From an uncultured Dorea sp. (GTDB lineage Bacteria; Bacillota; Clostridia; Lachnospirales; Lachnospiraceae), in contig CANDQP010000012.1 of NCBI GenBank assembly GCA_947388185.1, positions 1 through 43,848 on the forward strand: a stretch of 43,848 nt of DNA. Direction: 5' to 3'. The notes beneath the pieces are model-generated. The model saw only the letters and a list, made by a program, of their open reading frames with translations, made no database searches and was not told the origin of the DNA. Shown here one piece after another: positions 16,465-25,052 of the stretch (the stretch's first letter is position 1; every line of letters begins with the position of its first letter). A program made the position numbers and the translations under genes.

Positions 16465-18273
16465 ATGCTGAAACATGATGATAAGATGAAGAAGGTTCAG
16501 GTCTCGAATGGAAAAATGTCATTTGTGATCAGTTATAAGGATGGGCTTAAGCTGGAAGCGGTAGAATATCATTCCGATGTTCCATGGCTCCAAGATCAGG
16601 TGGATTTTTTTATCCTTCAGATACTTGAAGACAGGATTCATTCGTCAGACTGCAGGATTTTTGATGTGATTGAATTGAAGGATGCCGTTCAGGAAGGGAT
16701 TGCATTTGAGATGGAGGCACCGGTCCGTAATATAAGGATGAGAGTGAGTCTGCTGTCAGAAGATTCAGATAGCTTTACACTGCTGTATCAGATGGCAGCT
16801 TCGTGGGAAGACGAGTATCAGGAGGAAGTGTTTATGCATATTCCGCTGTTTGAAAAATTTGGCGGGCAGCAGAATCGATGGTATCTATCATCAAATCCTG
16901 TGGCAAGGCCGGATGGGCGCAGTGCTATGTGTCTTCACTCGGAGTACGATCTTCCGATCTGTAATATTCATCCGGACAGGAAGAGAGGATTCTCAATGGA
17001 ATTCAGGAATTATGCAGGATTTATTGATGCCTGGAATCAGAATCGCAACTGTGACTTGCTTGCAATAACGGATGAACAGACTTTAAAACATAATAAATTA
17101 TTACTAAGGCTTTCAACTGATCAATTGGCGGATGTGTTTGAAGTAAGGTTTTTCGCGCTTGAGGATGGATGGAGTGAGGCTTTCGACAGATGGAGGGAAA
17201 GAATACGGGAGCAAATGGATCTGAGCGAATATGACCGAATGGATCTTAAATGGTATAAAAAAGTAGTTTATCAGCATTTTACATTTGCCTATTCCAAAGA
17301 AATATTCAATTATGAAACTATGGAGTTTGAACCGGAGCGCTTGATTGAAGAGAGTAAGGAACTTGGAGGGATTGACTCGATATTGCTGTGGTATCAGTAT
17401 CCAAGGCTTGGAGTAGACGAACAGAAGCAATGGGATTTTAACGAAAATATTCCGGGAGGAAAGAAGGGGATGAAGCAGTTTTGCGAGAGGGCACAGGCAA
17501 AAGGGGTCAAAGTCTTCCTTCCTTATAAGCCATGGGATATACGTTTCGATGAGTCGCCGGAAAGTATTGTAGAGCATATGGTATCCGTGATAGACGAGAC
17601 AGGAATAGACGGTATATGGTTTGATACGATGGATAGTGTGCCCGAGAATTTCAGGGAGCGGATCGATGCATTGAGACCGGGAATCCTCTTTTGTACAGAG
17701 GTTCATCCTGCAAATACAAAATGTATTGAATCGATCACTGGTTCGTGGGATCAGCATATGAATAATGATGATATGCCAGAAGCGTTTATTCTGAGATATA
17801 TGTTCCCTGAGAATAATGCACCTGCGACGAATCGATGGGCGGTTGGCAGGAGTAAGGATAACCTGATCAACAGATGTATCTTTAATGGAACCGGAATTGC
17901 GGTATGGCAGGATATATTTGGAGCATGGCTGCCTTTTAGTCCGGCGCATAAGAAGAAATTAAAGCATTGGAAAGAGATTCTGTTGGCTCATATAGATACT
18001 TATTTCGGGAAGAAGCCAATACCGCTGGTTCCGGTGATGCAGGAGAATTTGTATGCGAATCGGTTCATTTCTGATGATGGTGCGGAGATCATATATTCTA
18101 TTTATAATGCAGGAGATGAAAGCATCAGCGGAGAACTGGTAGAAGCTGATCAGGGTTATGTGCTGCGAGGCGAGCTGTGGAGCGGTAAAGAGATAGAGAA
18201 TAAGGATGGTGTGATTGTCGGAGAGATATTGCCGGGTGAAGTGGGCATTATTTGTCTGGAAAAAGTAAAGTAG
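16465..18273 (+). CDS. Unassigned TIM-barrel glycoside-hydrolase-like protein
   Basis: A 602-residue protein without signal peptide. An N-terminal beta-rich domain (1-250) precedes a (beta/alpha)8-like region (about 265-510) and a small C-terminal beta domain (515-602), the layout of alpha-galactosidase-type GH36/GH31 relatives. DGIWFDTMDS (382-391, Asp387 and Asp390) is at the place of a catalytic nucleophile motif and LFCTEVH (408-414, Glu412) may carry the second acid. I cannot assign a GH family. It probably cleaves the imported glycoside in the cytoplasm and feeds the kinase two genes upstream. It begins three bases after the SUMF1-like gene with AAGGAGG upstream and ends the operon. Confidence 0.65.
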   Translation: MLKHDDKMKKVQVSNGKMSFVISYKDGLKLEAVEYHSDVPWLQDQVDFFILQILEDRIHSSDCRIFDVIELKDAVQEGIAFEMEAPVRNIRMRVSLLSEDSDSFTLLYQMAASWEDEYQEEVFMHIPLFEKFGGQQNRWYLSSNPVARPDGRSAMCLHSEYDLPICNIHPDRKRGFSMEFRNYAGFIDAWNQNRNCDLLAITDEQTLKHNKLLLRLSTDQLADVFEVRFFALEDGWSEAFDRWRERIREQMDLSEYDRMDLKWYKKVVYQHFTFAYSKEIFNYETMEFEPERLIEESKELGGIDSILLWYQYPRLGVDEQKQWDFNENIPGGKKGMKQFCERAQAKGVKVFLPYKPWDIRFDESPESIVEHMVSVIDETGIDGIWFDTMDSVPENFRERIDALRPGILFCTEVHPANTKCIESITGSWDQHMNNDDMPEAFILRYMFPENNAPATNRWAVGRSKDNLINRCIFNGTGIAVWQDIFGAWLPFSPAHKKKLKHWKEILLAHIDTYFGKKPIPLVPVMQENLYANRFISDDGAEIIYSIYNAGDESISGELVEADQGYVLRGELWSGKEIENKDGVIVGEILPGEVGIICLEKVK

Positions 18274-18306
18274 GAAATCAAGAACTACATAAGAAGAGAT
18301 AGTAAA

Positions 18307-18356
18307 AGTGGTGCAGATTGTTAAAGTTTGCGCCGCTTTTTCTTCTGTTTTTGTGC
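18307..18356 (+). terminator. Intrinsic terminator of the LacI-controlled operon
   Basis: AGTGGTGCA (18307-18315) pairs fully, with two G-U pairs, to TGCGCCGCT (18329-18337), followed by T-rich TTTTTCTTCTGTTTTTG. Confidence 0.85.
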
Positions 18357-18363
18357 AATTATA

Positions 18364-18392
18364 TTGACAATGGAATCTAAAAGTGATAGTAT
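18364..18392 (+). promoter_or_regulatory. Promoter of the first dehydrogenase/Rbs-type transporter operon
   Basis: TTGACA (18364-18369), exactly 17 bases, then TAGTAT (18387-18392). A large palindrome begins two bases further on. Confidence 0.8.
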
Positions 18393-18393
18393 A

Positions 18394-18428
18394 GGAACAT
18401 ATTATACTAATATAGTATAATATGTTCC
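18394..18428. promoter_or_regulatory. 35-bp perfect palindrome, likely SorC-family operator
   Basis: GGAACATATTATACTA (18394-18409) and its exact reverse complement (18413-18428) flank a 3-base centre. It covers the predicted transcription start. A diverged copy (33341-33374) occupies the same place at the microcompartment promoter, and a weaker one lies at 26341-26371. The SorC-family regulator at 25053-26027 is the natural candidate to bind them. Confidence 0.75.
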
Positions 18429-18472
18429 TAAAGCAATTGAGAGATTATATAAGAAGAAAGTGGGAGGATGAT

Positions 18473-19519
18473 ATGATAGCGTTTGAGTTAAATGCGGAGA
18501 AAAACATGTGTGTGGTACAAAAGAAAGAGCCGGCAGCGAGCGATAATAACATAATCATTAAGGTTATATGTGCGTCTATCTGCGGAACAGACTTTAGAAC
18601 ATTCACAAAAGGAAGCGATAAGATTGATGTGCCTAAGACATTAGGTCATGAGGTTGTAGGAACGGTTGTGCATGTAGGAGAGAGTGCGAAAGGTGAGATT
18701 AAAGAGGGGGACAGAGTGACGGTAGCACCGGCTGTTGGATGCGGAGAGTGTTGGACATGTAAGCTGGGACATACGAATATGTGTAATTCTCTGACTACTA
18801 TTGGTTACCAATATGAAGGAGCTTTCGCGGAATATATGGAGATTCCCAGACAAGCAGTTGAAATGGGTAATATTATTAAGATACCAGATGATGTTTCTGA
18901 TATGGCAGCAGTTCTGTCGGAGCCGGCAGCTTGTGCGTTAAATGCGCAGACGTATTTAAAAATCAAAGAGGAAGATACGGTTGTAATATACGGAAGTGGA
19001 TACATAGGATGTGTCCATGCTGAACTTGCAAGATTAGCAGGGGCTAAAAAGATTATCATGGTGGAAATTGCGAAACCAAGGGCAGAGATTGCGCAAAAGA
19101 TGATTCCGGATATTATTATGATCGATCCTTCGGAGCAGAATACTGTGGAGGAGATCATGAGGCTGACGGACGGAAGAGGCGCAGATGTTGTTATAACGGC
19201 ATTGTCTGTTCCGAGTGTACATACAGAGGCACAAGTGATAGCTGCCAAGATGGGAAGGATCAGCTTATTTGGAGGGATTGCCGGGGAAAGTAAGGGATTT
19301 TTGGACAGCAATTTAATTCACTATAATGAATTGTCAGTTCATGGAGTACACGCGACAACGCCTCGATTAATGAAGCAGATCTTAGACTATGTTCAGCAGA
19401 AAAAGCTGGATTTAGAAAAATATGTTTCAAGAGTGTATGCGTTGAGCGATATTGAAAAAGGATTTATCGCTATACGAGATGAGAATGTAATGAAAGTTGT
19501 AGTAAAGCCTGTGTTGTAA
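18473..19519 (+). CDS. Zinc-dependent sugar/polyol dehydrogenase (MDR superfamily)
   Basis: A 348-residue medium-chain dehydrogenase. The catalytic zinc ligands appear in SICGTD and GHE, the structural zinc motif in CGECWTCKLGHTNMC, and the NAD-binding Rossmann motif in GSGYIG. Relatives oxidise sorbitol, xylitol, threonine or sugar phosphates at a secondary alcohol. The start at 18473 has GGGAGG upstream; a longer reading from 18422 begins inside the palindromic operator. It is the first gene of an operon with a complete Rbs-type importer. Its first eight codons and a late segment recur as a relic at 26164-26235, upstream of the second importer. Confidence 0.88.
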   Translation: MIAFELNAEKNMCVVQKKEPAASDNNIIIKVICASICGTDFRTFTKGSDKIDVPKTLGHEVVGTVVHVGESAKGEIKEGDRVTVAPAVGCGECWTCKLGHTNMCNSLTTIGYQYEGAFAEYMEIPRQAVEMGNIIKIPDDVSDMAAVLSEPAACALNAQTYLKIKEEDTVVIYGSGYIGCVHAELARLAGAKKIIMVEIAKPRAEIAQKMIPDIIMIDPSEQNTVEEIMRLTDGRGADVVITALSVPSVHTEAQVIAAKMGRISLFGGIAGESKGFLDSNLIHYNELSVHGVHATTPRLMKQILDYVQQKKLDLEKYVSRVYALSDIEKGFIAIRDENVMKVVVKPVL

Positions 19520-19553
19520 GTAGCATGGAAAAGCGAATGTTTGAGGTATGAGT

Positions 19554-21059
19554 ATGGAAACTATTTTGGAAATGAAGGATATTTCTAAACATTTTTCCGG
19601 TGTAAAAGCTTTGGACAAAATTCAATTTAATTTGAGAAAAGGTGAGATACATTCTCTTCTTGGAGAAAATGGAGCCGGAAAATCAACTATGATCAAAATC
19701 CTGGCCGGAATTTATGATCCGACAGATGGACAGATTTTTATCAACGGGAAAGAGGTAAAAATAGAAAAGGTCAGCAATGCGAAAGAATTAGGTATTTCCA
19801 TTATACATCAGGAGTTGAGTTTAGTTCCGTATATGACAGTAGCCGAGAATATTTATCTTGGCAGGATGCCCTCTAAAAAAACCGGATTTGTGGATGACAA
19901 AAAGCTGGAGGAAGATGCTTATAAGGTATTGGAAAGATTAGGGGTACAGGAGGTTATAAGTGTACATGCTTATCCGGCAAGTTTGACTGTAGCGCAGCAG
20001 CAAATGGTAGAGATAGCAAGGGCCCTTTCGGTAGACAGCAAGATATTGATTATGGATGAACCAACGGCTTCTTTGACTGAACGTGAGACGGTTCAGCTCT
20101 TAGAATTTGTGAAGAGGCTTCGGGATCAAGGGGTGGCTATTATTTATATATCACATCGTATGGATGAAGTGTTTCAGATATCAGACCGTATTACTGTATT
20201 CAGGGATGGTCAGTATATTGCAACGAGAGATATTAGCGAAGTCTCTTATGATGATGTCATTCGTTTGATGGTTGGGCGTGAGATGAAGGATGTATATCCC
20301 GAAGTAGATCTGACAAAAGGGAAAGAACTTTTAAGAGTAGAGTGTCTTGATGACGGAAAGTTCTTGCGAGATATTTCATTCACGCTGCATCAGGGAGAAA
20401 TCCTGGGATTTTATGGTCTTGTGGGAAGCGGAAGAACAGAGATCATGCGTTATCTGTTCGGTATAGACAGAGGTGCTTCCTTTAAGATTTACATGGAAGG
20501 AAAAGAATTAAGGATTACAAAACCGAAAGAAGCAATTGATGCAGGTATAATACTGGCTCCGGAGAATAGAAAGGAACAGGGTCTTGTACTTATTCAGGAT
20601 ATTCGGTTCAATACGGTATTAACGATTCTTGACAGATTAATTCATGGGATTAAGACAGATAAAAAGCAGGAGCAGGCGGTTGTAGAAGAGTATATGAGCA
20701 AGCTTCGTACAAAGGCAACCTCTGAAGCCCATATTACCGGTCAGCTTTCGGGCGGTAATCAGCAGAAAGTTGTTCTGGCAAAATGTCTGGCGACGAAACC
20801 GAAGATATTGATTTTAGATGAACCTACACGGGGTATTGATGTAGGGGCAAAGTTTGAAATATACAAACTGGTTACGCAGCTTGCAGAAGAAGGAGTAGGA
20901 ATCATATTTATTTCTTCAGAATTGCCTGAAATTTTAAATCTATCTACACGGGTTATTACAATGCATGAAGGCAAGAAAACGGGTGAATTGGACAAGAGCG
21001 AATTATCAGAGGAATTAGTTTTGAAATATGCTACGGGAGGTGCTGGAAATGTCAGCTAA
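19554..21059 (+). CDS. Rbs/Mgl-type sugar ABC transporter ATP-binding protein
   Basis: A 501-residue double-ATPase subunit. The first nucleotide-binding domain has Walker A GENGAGKS (37-44) and Walker B ILIMDEPTA; the second has the usual degenerate P-loop GLVGSGRTE, but an intact QLSGGNQQKVVLAK signature and ILILDEPTRGIDVG. This is the RbsA/MglA/XylG arrangement for importing monosaccharides. Start: ATG 19554 with GAGG at 19543-19546; an ATG two codons earlier is too close to that site. The stop lies inside the first codons of the permease gene (11-base overlap). Confidence 0.93.
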   Translation: METILEMKDISKHFSGVKALDKIQFNLRKGEIHSLLGENGAGKSTMIKILAGIYDPTDGQIFINGKEVKIEKVSNAKELGISIIHQELSLVPYMTVAENIYLGRMPSKKTGFVDDKKLEEDAYKVLERLGVQEVISVHAYPASLTVAQQQMVEIARALSVDSKILIMDEPTASLTERETVQLLEFVKRLRDQGVAIIYISHRMDEVFQISDRITVFRDGQYIATRDISEVSYDDVIRLMVGREMKDVYPEVDLTKGKELLRVECLDDGKFLRDISFTLHQGEILGFYGLVGSGRTEIMRYLFGIDRGASFKIYMEGKELRITKPKEAIDAGIILAPENRKEQGLVLIQDIRFNTVLTILDRLIHGIKTDKKQEQAVVEEYMSKLRTKATSEAHITGQLSGGNQQKVVLAKCLATKPKILILDEPTRGIDVGAKFEIYKLVTQLAEEGVGIIFISSELPEILNLSTRVITMHEGKKTGELDKSELSEELVLKYATGGAGNVS

Positions 21060-22026
21060 AAAAATTAAAATTTCCGGAGGAGTTCCGACAAATCCGATTT
21101 TGAAATATTTGTATCTGAATAAAGGTATTTTGGCAGGGGCTTTAGGTATATTTCTGGTATTTGGTGTCTTAACAGAGTTTAAATTTTGGGGTAAGGCTAA
21201 CCTGATTAATATATTACGGCTTACAAGTTTGGACAGTATTGCAGCATTCGGTGTCACGTTGGTTATTATTACAGGGGGCATTGATCTGTCTGTCGGTGCA
21301 TTGATGGCTTGTGCAAGTACATATTGCGCGCTGCTGATTGCAAATGGGCTTCATCCGGCAGCAGCACTTTTGGTAGGAGTTCTGATCGCAACCATATTCG
21401 GAGCTGTTAACGGAGGGATTGTTGCTAATACAAAGATTCCGCCGTTTATTGTGACACTGGGGATCATGAATATTGGGCGGGGAATTGCCTATACTTGCTC
21501 GGCAGGTACACCGATTCGTATCTCGGGAGATTTTGGTGAGATCGGAAACGGTTATCTGTTTGATACAATCCCTTATCCGATTATTTACACGGCAGTGATT
21601 CTGGCGATTACATATGTACTTTTGAATAAGACGAAATTCGGACGTTCAGTTTATGCCATCGGAGGAAATGCTGAGGCGGCAAAGTTTTCCGGGATCAATA
21701 GCCGGAAGGTGATCTGGATCGTTTATACTTTTGCGGGTTTTCTATATGGTATTTACGGAGTTATTTCTTGTTCCAGACTTTACAGCGGGCAGCCCACCCT
21801 GGGGCAAGGTTCTGAACTTAATGCGATTGCAGCAGCGGTTGTCGGCGGAACCAGTATGACCGGCGGTGTAGGAAGGATAGGAGCTACATTTATTGGTGCT
21901 CTGATTATGGATCTTTTAACCAGCGGTTTGAACTTCATGAATGTACCGTTCTATTGGCAGTATGTATGTCAGGGGGCGGTTGTTTTAGGCGCGGTATATA
22001 TTGACCTTCAGGTAAAAAAGAAATAG
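21049..22026 (+). CDS. Rbs-type sugar ABC transporter permease
   Basis: A 325-residue permease of the RbsC/AraH family (BPD_transp_2), with eight to ten helices. The conserved GGIDLSVGALMA, the later GRSVYAIGGNAEAAKFSGI and the GSELNAIAAAVVGGTSMTGG segments are diagnostic. It makes the membrane channel for the ATPase encoded immediately upstream. The start behind GGGAGG overlaps the ATPase stop and removes a 7-residue extension that begins further inside the ATPase gene. Confidence 0.93.
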   Translation: MSAKKIKISGGVPTNPILKYLYLNKGILAGALGIFLVFGVLTEFKFWGKANLINILRLTSLDSIAAFGVTLVIITGGIDLSVGALMACASTYCALLIANGLHPAAALLVGVLIATIFGAVNGGIVANTKIPPFIVTLGIMNIGRGIAYTCSAGTPIRISGDFGEIGNGYLFDTIPYPIIYTAVILAITYVLLNKTKFGRSVYAIGGNAEAAKFSGINSRKVIWIVYTFAGFLYGIYGVISCSRLYSGQPTLGQGSELNAIAAAVVGGTSMTGGVGRIGATFIGALIMDLLTSGLNFMNVPFYWQYVCQGAVVLGAVYIDLQVKKK

Positions 22027-22034
22027 ACAGGATT

Positions 22035-22055
22035 ATAATTTCGAAACGAAATTAT
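22035..22055 (+). other. Intra-operon hairpin between permease and binding-protein genes
   Basis: ATAATTTCG (22035-22043) and CGAAATTAT (22047-22055) form a perfect 9-bp stem with a 3-base loop and no T-run. It may protect the downstream binding-protein transcript from decay. Confidence 0.55.
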
Positions 22056-22097
22056 GATAGAGATGATGTTACACATTAATCACAGGAGGAAGAAAAA

Positions 22098-23204
22098 ATG
22101 AGAAAAAAGGTTGTAAGCATGCTTTTGGCAACTGCATTGGTTGCTGCAATGGTAATCGGTTGTTCAGGAACAGATTCGTCTGATTCCGGCAGTGAGGGCT
22201 CAGGAGGGACAACTGGGAAGACAACAGAAGCAGAAGAAGGAACAGAAGAAACGGAGGAGGCAAAGGAAGAGGTAGTATATGTTGATCCGCTTGAGGCGGA
22301 GGACGGACTTCCTTATGCGGCAACAGAACTTAGTGAAGGGAAAACTATCGGAGTATCCGTACAGACACATGCGAATGCATTTTTCCTTGCTGAGATCGAA
22401 GGTGTGAAGGAAACGTTGAAAAAGGGAGGAATAGACGCGGAAGTGCTTGCACCTGACCCGGCGAATGATATTAATACACAGGTAGAAGACATTACTGAAA
22501 TGGTTGCCAGAGGTGTAGATGTTATTTTTGTAGATGCACTTGATAAGGACGGAATAAAACCTGCATTGAAAGAAGCAGAGAGGGCAGGAATCCCTGTAAT
22601 TGCGATTGATTCCAATGTGGAAGATAAAGATCTTATCGCTTCTATCGTAGAATCCGACAATGTAGCTATGGGAAAAATGGCCGCAGAGACTCTTTGCGAA
22701 GCGATTGACGGGAAAGGTGAGATTGTTGTTATTAACTGGTCAACGCTTCAGGCAGTACGTGAGCGTGTAGAAGGGCTCGAAGAGGTTATTAAAACCTCAT
22801 ATCCTGATGTTGAGATTGTGGCAGATCAGGATGCATTCGGTGTTGTAGAAGATGCACAGAGTATTATGGAATCATTCCTCCAGACCTATCCAGATGTAAA
22901 AGGTGTATTTGCTATCAATTCTCCGACTGCACAAGGTGCAGCAGCAGCGATTAAAGCGGCTGGATTAGAGGGAAAGATCGCAGTTGTTGATATTGACGGA
23001 GCACAGAATGATATTGATATGATCAAGGAAGGCCAGATTCTTTGTTCACCTGTACAGTTTCCAAAGACAATTGCTAATAAGGCAGTTGAGTGTGCAGAGT
23101 TGATTTGGGATGGAAAAGAAGACGAGGTTGCAAGCCATTACTATGTAAGCGGTGATAACATTACAGAAGATAATCTTGACCAGTATGATGGAAATACATA
23201 TTAA
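22098..23204 (+). CDS. Rbs-type sugar-binding lipoprotein
   Basis: A 368-residue lipoprotein. The signal peptide ends in VIGC (Cys near residue 22), followed by an acidic, Glu/Thr-rich tether (about 25-60) and a type 1 periplasmic-binding domain (DINTQVEDITEMVARGVDVIFVD, AIDSNVEDKDLIASIVESDN). It binds a monosaccharide or polyol outside the cell for the preceding RbsA/RbsC-like pair. The start has AGGAGGAAG. It closes the operon and is followed by a terminator at 23251-23290. The ligand is unknown; polyol or deoxy-sugar fits the neighbouring enzymes. Confidence 0.92.
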   Translation: MRKKVVSMLLATALVAAMVIGCSGTDSSDSGSEGSGGTTGKTTEAEEGTEETEEAKEEVVYVDPLEAEDGLPYAATELSEGKTIGVSVQTHANAFFLAEIEGVKETLKKGGIDAEVLAPDPANDINTQVEDITEMVARGVDVIFVDALDKDGIKPALKEAERAGIPVIAIDSNVEDKDLIASIVESDNVAMGKMAAETLCEAIDGKGEIVVINWSTLQAVRERVEGLEEVIKTSYPDVEIVADQDAFGVVEDAQSIMESFLQTYPDVKGVFAINSPTAQGAAAAIKAAGLEGKIAVVDIDGAQNDIDMIKEGQILCSPVQFPKTIANKAVECAELIWDGKEDEVASHYYVSGDNITEDNLDQYDGNTY

Positions 23205-23245
23205 AATCCTGCATAAATTAAATATGGAATTTTATAAATGAATGG

Positions 23246-23290
23246 AAAAGGCACTGCAGGGTAACGGGGTTATTTTGCAGTGCTTTTCTT
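23246..23290 (+). terminator. Terminator after the first Rbs-type importer
   Basis: GCACTGCA (23251-23258) pairs perfectly with TGCAGTGC (23276-23283), flanked by AAAAG and TTTTC that extend the stem and give a short U-tract. No clear promoter follows, so the kinase gene at 23364 may depend partly on read-through. Confidence 0.75.
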
Positions 23291-23363
23291 TAGACAGGAC
23301 AGGAGAATGGTATGGAACAGACAAAATGGGCAATTATAAGAATGAAAGGAAAAGGGCATAAGC

Positions 23364-24899
23364 ATGAATGAAATATTATTGATGGCAGTTGATTTGGGAA
23401 CTAGTTTTATCAAAGCGGGTGTTTATGATACGGAAAGCAGGTGTGTTGCAATCGAGATGGAGCCTGTAAAGGATTATAGGCCAGGCCCGGGAGTCTTTAT
23501 ACAAAAAGGAGAGGAGCTTTTCGCCTCTGTTTTGGCATGCATGAAGAAGACTGGGGATGTGTTAGGCGACAGGAGGAAGAATATTGCCGCAATTTCTTTT
23601 ACCGGTCAGATGTCTGGATTCATGGGGGTAGATAAGGATTGGAACGACATTACTACATGGTCATGTTCGCTGGATAGCCGTTATATGCCGTATGCAAAAC
23701 GGCAGATGAAGGAACTTAGAGATACCTTTTTGCGGGTGGGCGGAACCAATTTTCCGCAAATGGCACCCAAATTAGAATGGTTCCGGAGTGAATTTCCAGA
23801 GGAGAGTAAGAAAATAGCAAAATATATGATGATCAGCGGATACGTTATCGGAAAATTAGGAGACATTTCTGTGGAGGAGGCAGTGTTAGACCGATCCTTT
23901 ACTGAATGGACAGGGCTTGCAGATGTGCAGAATGACAGGTGGTCTGATGAAATCTGCCAGTCGATTAAATTAGATCAGAAGTATCTGCCGCAAATTGTTA
24001 ATTCTAATCATATTTGTGCACACCTAAATGCAAAGATGGCTGCAGAAGTTGGACTTACTGCAGGGATTCCGTTGGTGTCGGGGGCTGGGGATAAAGTTGC
24101 CGGCTGCCTTGGAGCTGGAATTGTGGATTATGGAGATACTATTTTTGAAGCGTCTTCTTATGGGGAGGTCAGTACATGTGTGCCTGAATACCGGCCGGAT
24201 ATGCAGGACAGAAGGTTGGATGTGCTTCCATCGGCAATTCCAGGGGATTTTTACGCGACACATTTTGTGGCGGGTTCTGGAATTACGTTGGATTGGTTTA
24301 TGAATACATTTGTCAAACGGGAAGGACTCGGGACAAAGGAAATGTTTGCGCAAATGGAAAAAGAGATGGCAGAGATCAGGCCGGGCTGCGATGGACTGAT
24401 GGCAATCGGACTTTTAGGCGGAAATTCTATGCCGTCAGACGGTGCGCTCCGAGGAATGTGGATGGGGTATGATTGGAGTCATACTAAGGCACATTTCTAT
24501 AAGGCTTTGATTGAGAGTTTTACTTATGATTTTACACTGTGTCTGCAGAGTATAGAAAGGTTGTACCCGGAGTATAATATTGACCTTGTGAAGATCATCG
24601 GCGGAGGGGCGAAATCGCCGGTGTGGACGCAGCTCAGTGCTGATGTTCAGAACAAGAAATATGCGGTTTTGAACAGAGAAGATGTAGCAATGTGGGGAGT
24701 ATCTATTCTGGCGGGGAATGCAATAGGAGTATTTGGAGATCTGAAGGAGACCGCTCGGAAGTATATCAATGTAAAAAAGGAATATTTACCGAATGCAGAA
24801 AACGGAATGAAATATCATAAATATATGGAACTGTATAAGAATTATGTAATTGAACTTCATGATTTTTATATGCGGATTCAAGATCTTTCCAATAATTAG
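23364..24899 (+). CDS. FGGY-family carbohydrate kinase
   Basis: A 511-residue kinase of the xylulokinase/glycerol kinase family. The N-terminal phosphate loop AVDLGTSFIKAGVYD, the catalytic Asp region SGAGDKVAGCLGAGI and the C-terminal nucleotide-binding IIGGGAKSPVWTQLSADV are intact. It phosphorylates a ketose or polyol with ATP in the cytoplasm. It stands between the first Rbs-type operon and the SorC-family regulator gene, followed by a hairpin at 24910-24944. Substrate unassigned; a second, distinct FGGY kinase is encoded at 31777, suggesting two related sugars or two steps. Confidence 0.92.
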   Translation: MNEILLMAVDLGTSFIKAGVYDTESRCVAIEMEPVKDYRPGPGVFIQKGEELFASVLACMKKTGDVLGDRRKNIAAISFTGQMSGFMGVDKDWNDITTWSCSLDSRYMPYAKRQMKELRDTFLRVGGTNFPQMAPKLEWFRSEFPEESKKIAKYMMISGYVIGKLGDISVEEAVLDRSFTEWTGLADVQNDRWSDEICQSIKLDQKYLPQIVNSNHICAHLNAKMAAEVGLTAGIPLVSGAGDKVAGCLGAGIVDYGDTIFEASSYGEVSTCVPEYRPDMQDRRLDVLPSAIPGDFYATHFVAGSGITLDWFMNTFVKREGLGTKEMFAQMEKEMAEIRPGCDGLMAIGLLGGNSMPSDGALRGMWMGYDWSHTKAHFYKALIESFTYDFTLCLQSIERLYPEYNIDLVKIIGGGAKSPVWTQLSADVQNKKYAVLNREDVAMWGVSILAGNAIGVFGDLKETARKYINVKKEYLPNAENGMKYHKYMELYKNYVIELHDFYMRIQDLSNN

Positions 24900-24909
24900 T
24901 GTTAAGTTA

Positions 24910-24947
24910 AGAGGTGTCAGAAACTTCTTGTTTTTGGCATCTCTTTA
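24910..24947 (+). terminator. Hairpin after the first FGGY kinase
   Basis: A 15-base arm (24910-24924, AGAGGTGTCAGAAAC) pairs fully, with G-U pairs, with 24930-24944 across a 5-base loop, ending in a short TTT. A plausible terminator. Confidence 0.7.
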
Positions 24948-24954
24948 GTAATTA

Positions 24955-24983
24955 TTGACAAAAATCTAATATGCTGATAAGAT
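24955..24983 (+). promoter_or_regulatory. Promoter of the SorC-family regulator gene
   Basis: TTGACA (24955-24960), 17 bases, TAAGAT (24978-24983), about 70 bases before the start at 25053. A possible half-site GATGTTC lies shortly after, like the arms of the 18394 palindrome. Confidence 0.75.
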
Positions 24984-25052
24984 GATAGATGTTCAAAATG
25001 TGGGTTGAAAAGCAATATTAAATAAAATTGAAGAACGGCAGGATAATTAAAA

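Noticed and set aside
23312..23371. Small 19-codon frame (MEQTKWAIIRMKGKGHKHE) overlapping the start of the first FGGY kinase
   Set aside because: It has a possible AGGAGA site, but no conserved feature or attenuator structure supports it. It could be a leader peptide; evidence is too thin to list it as a gene.
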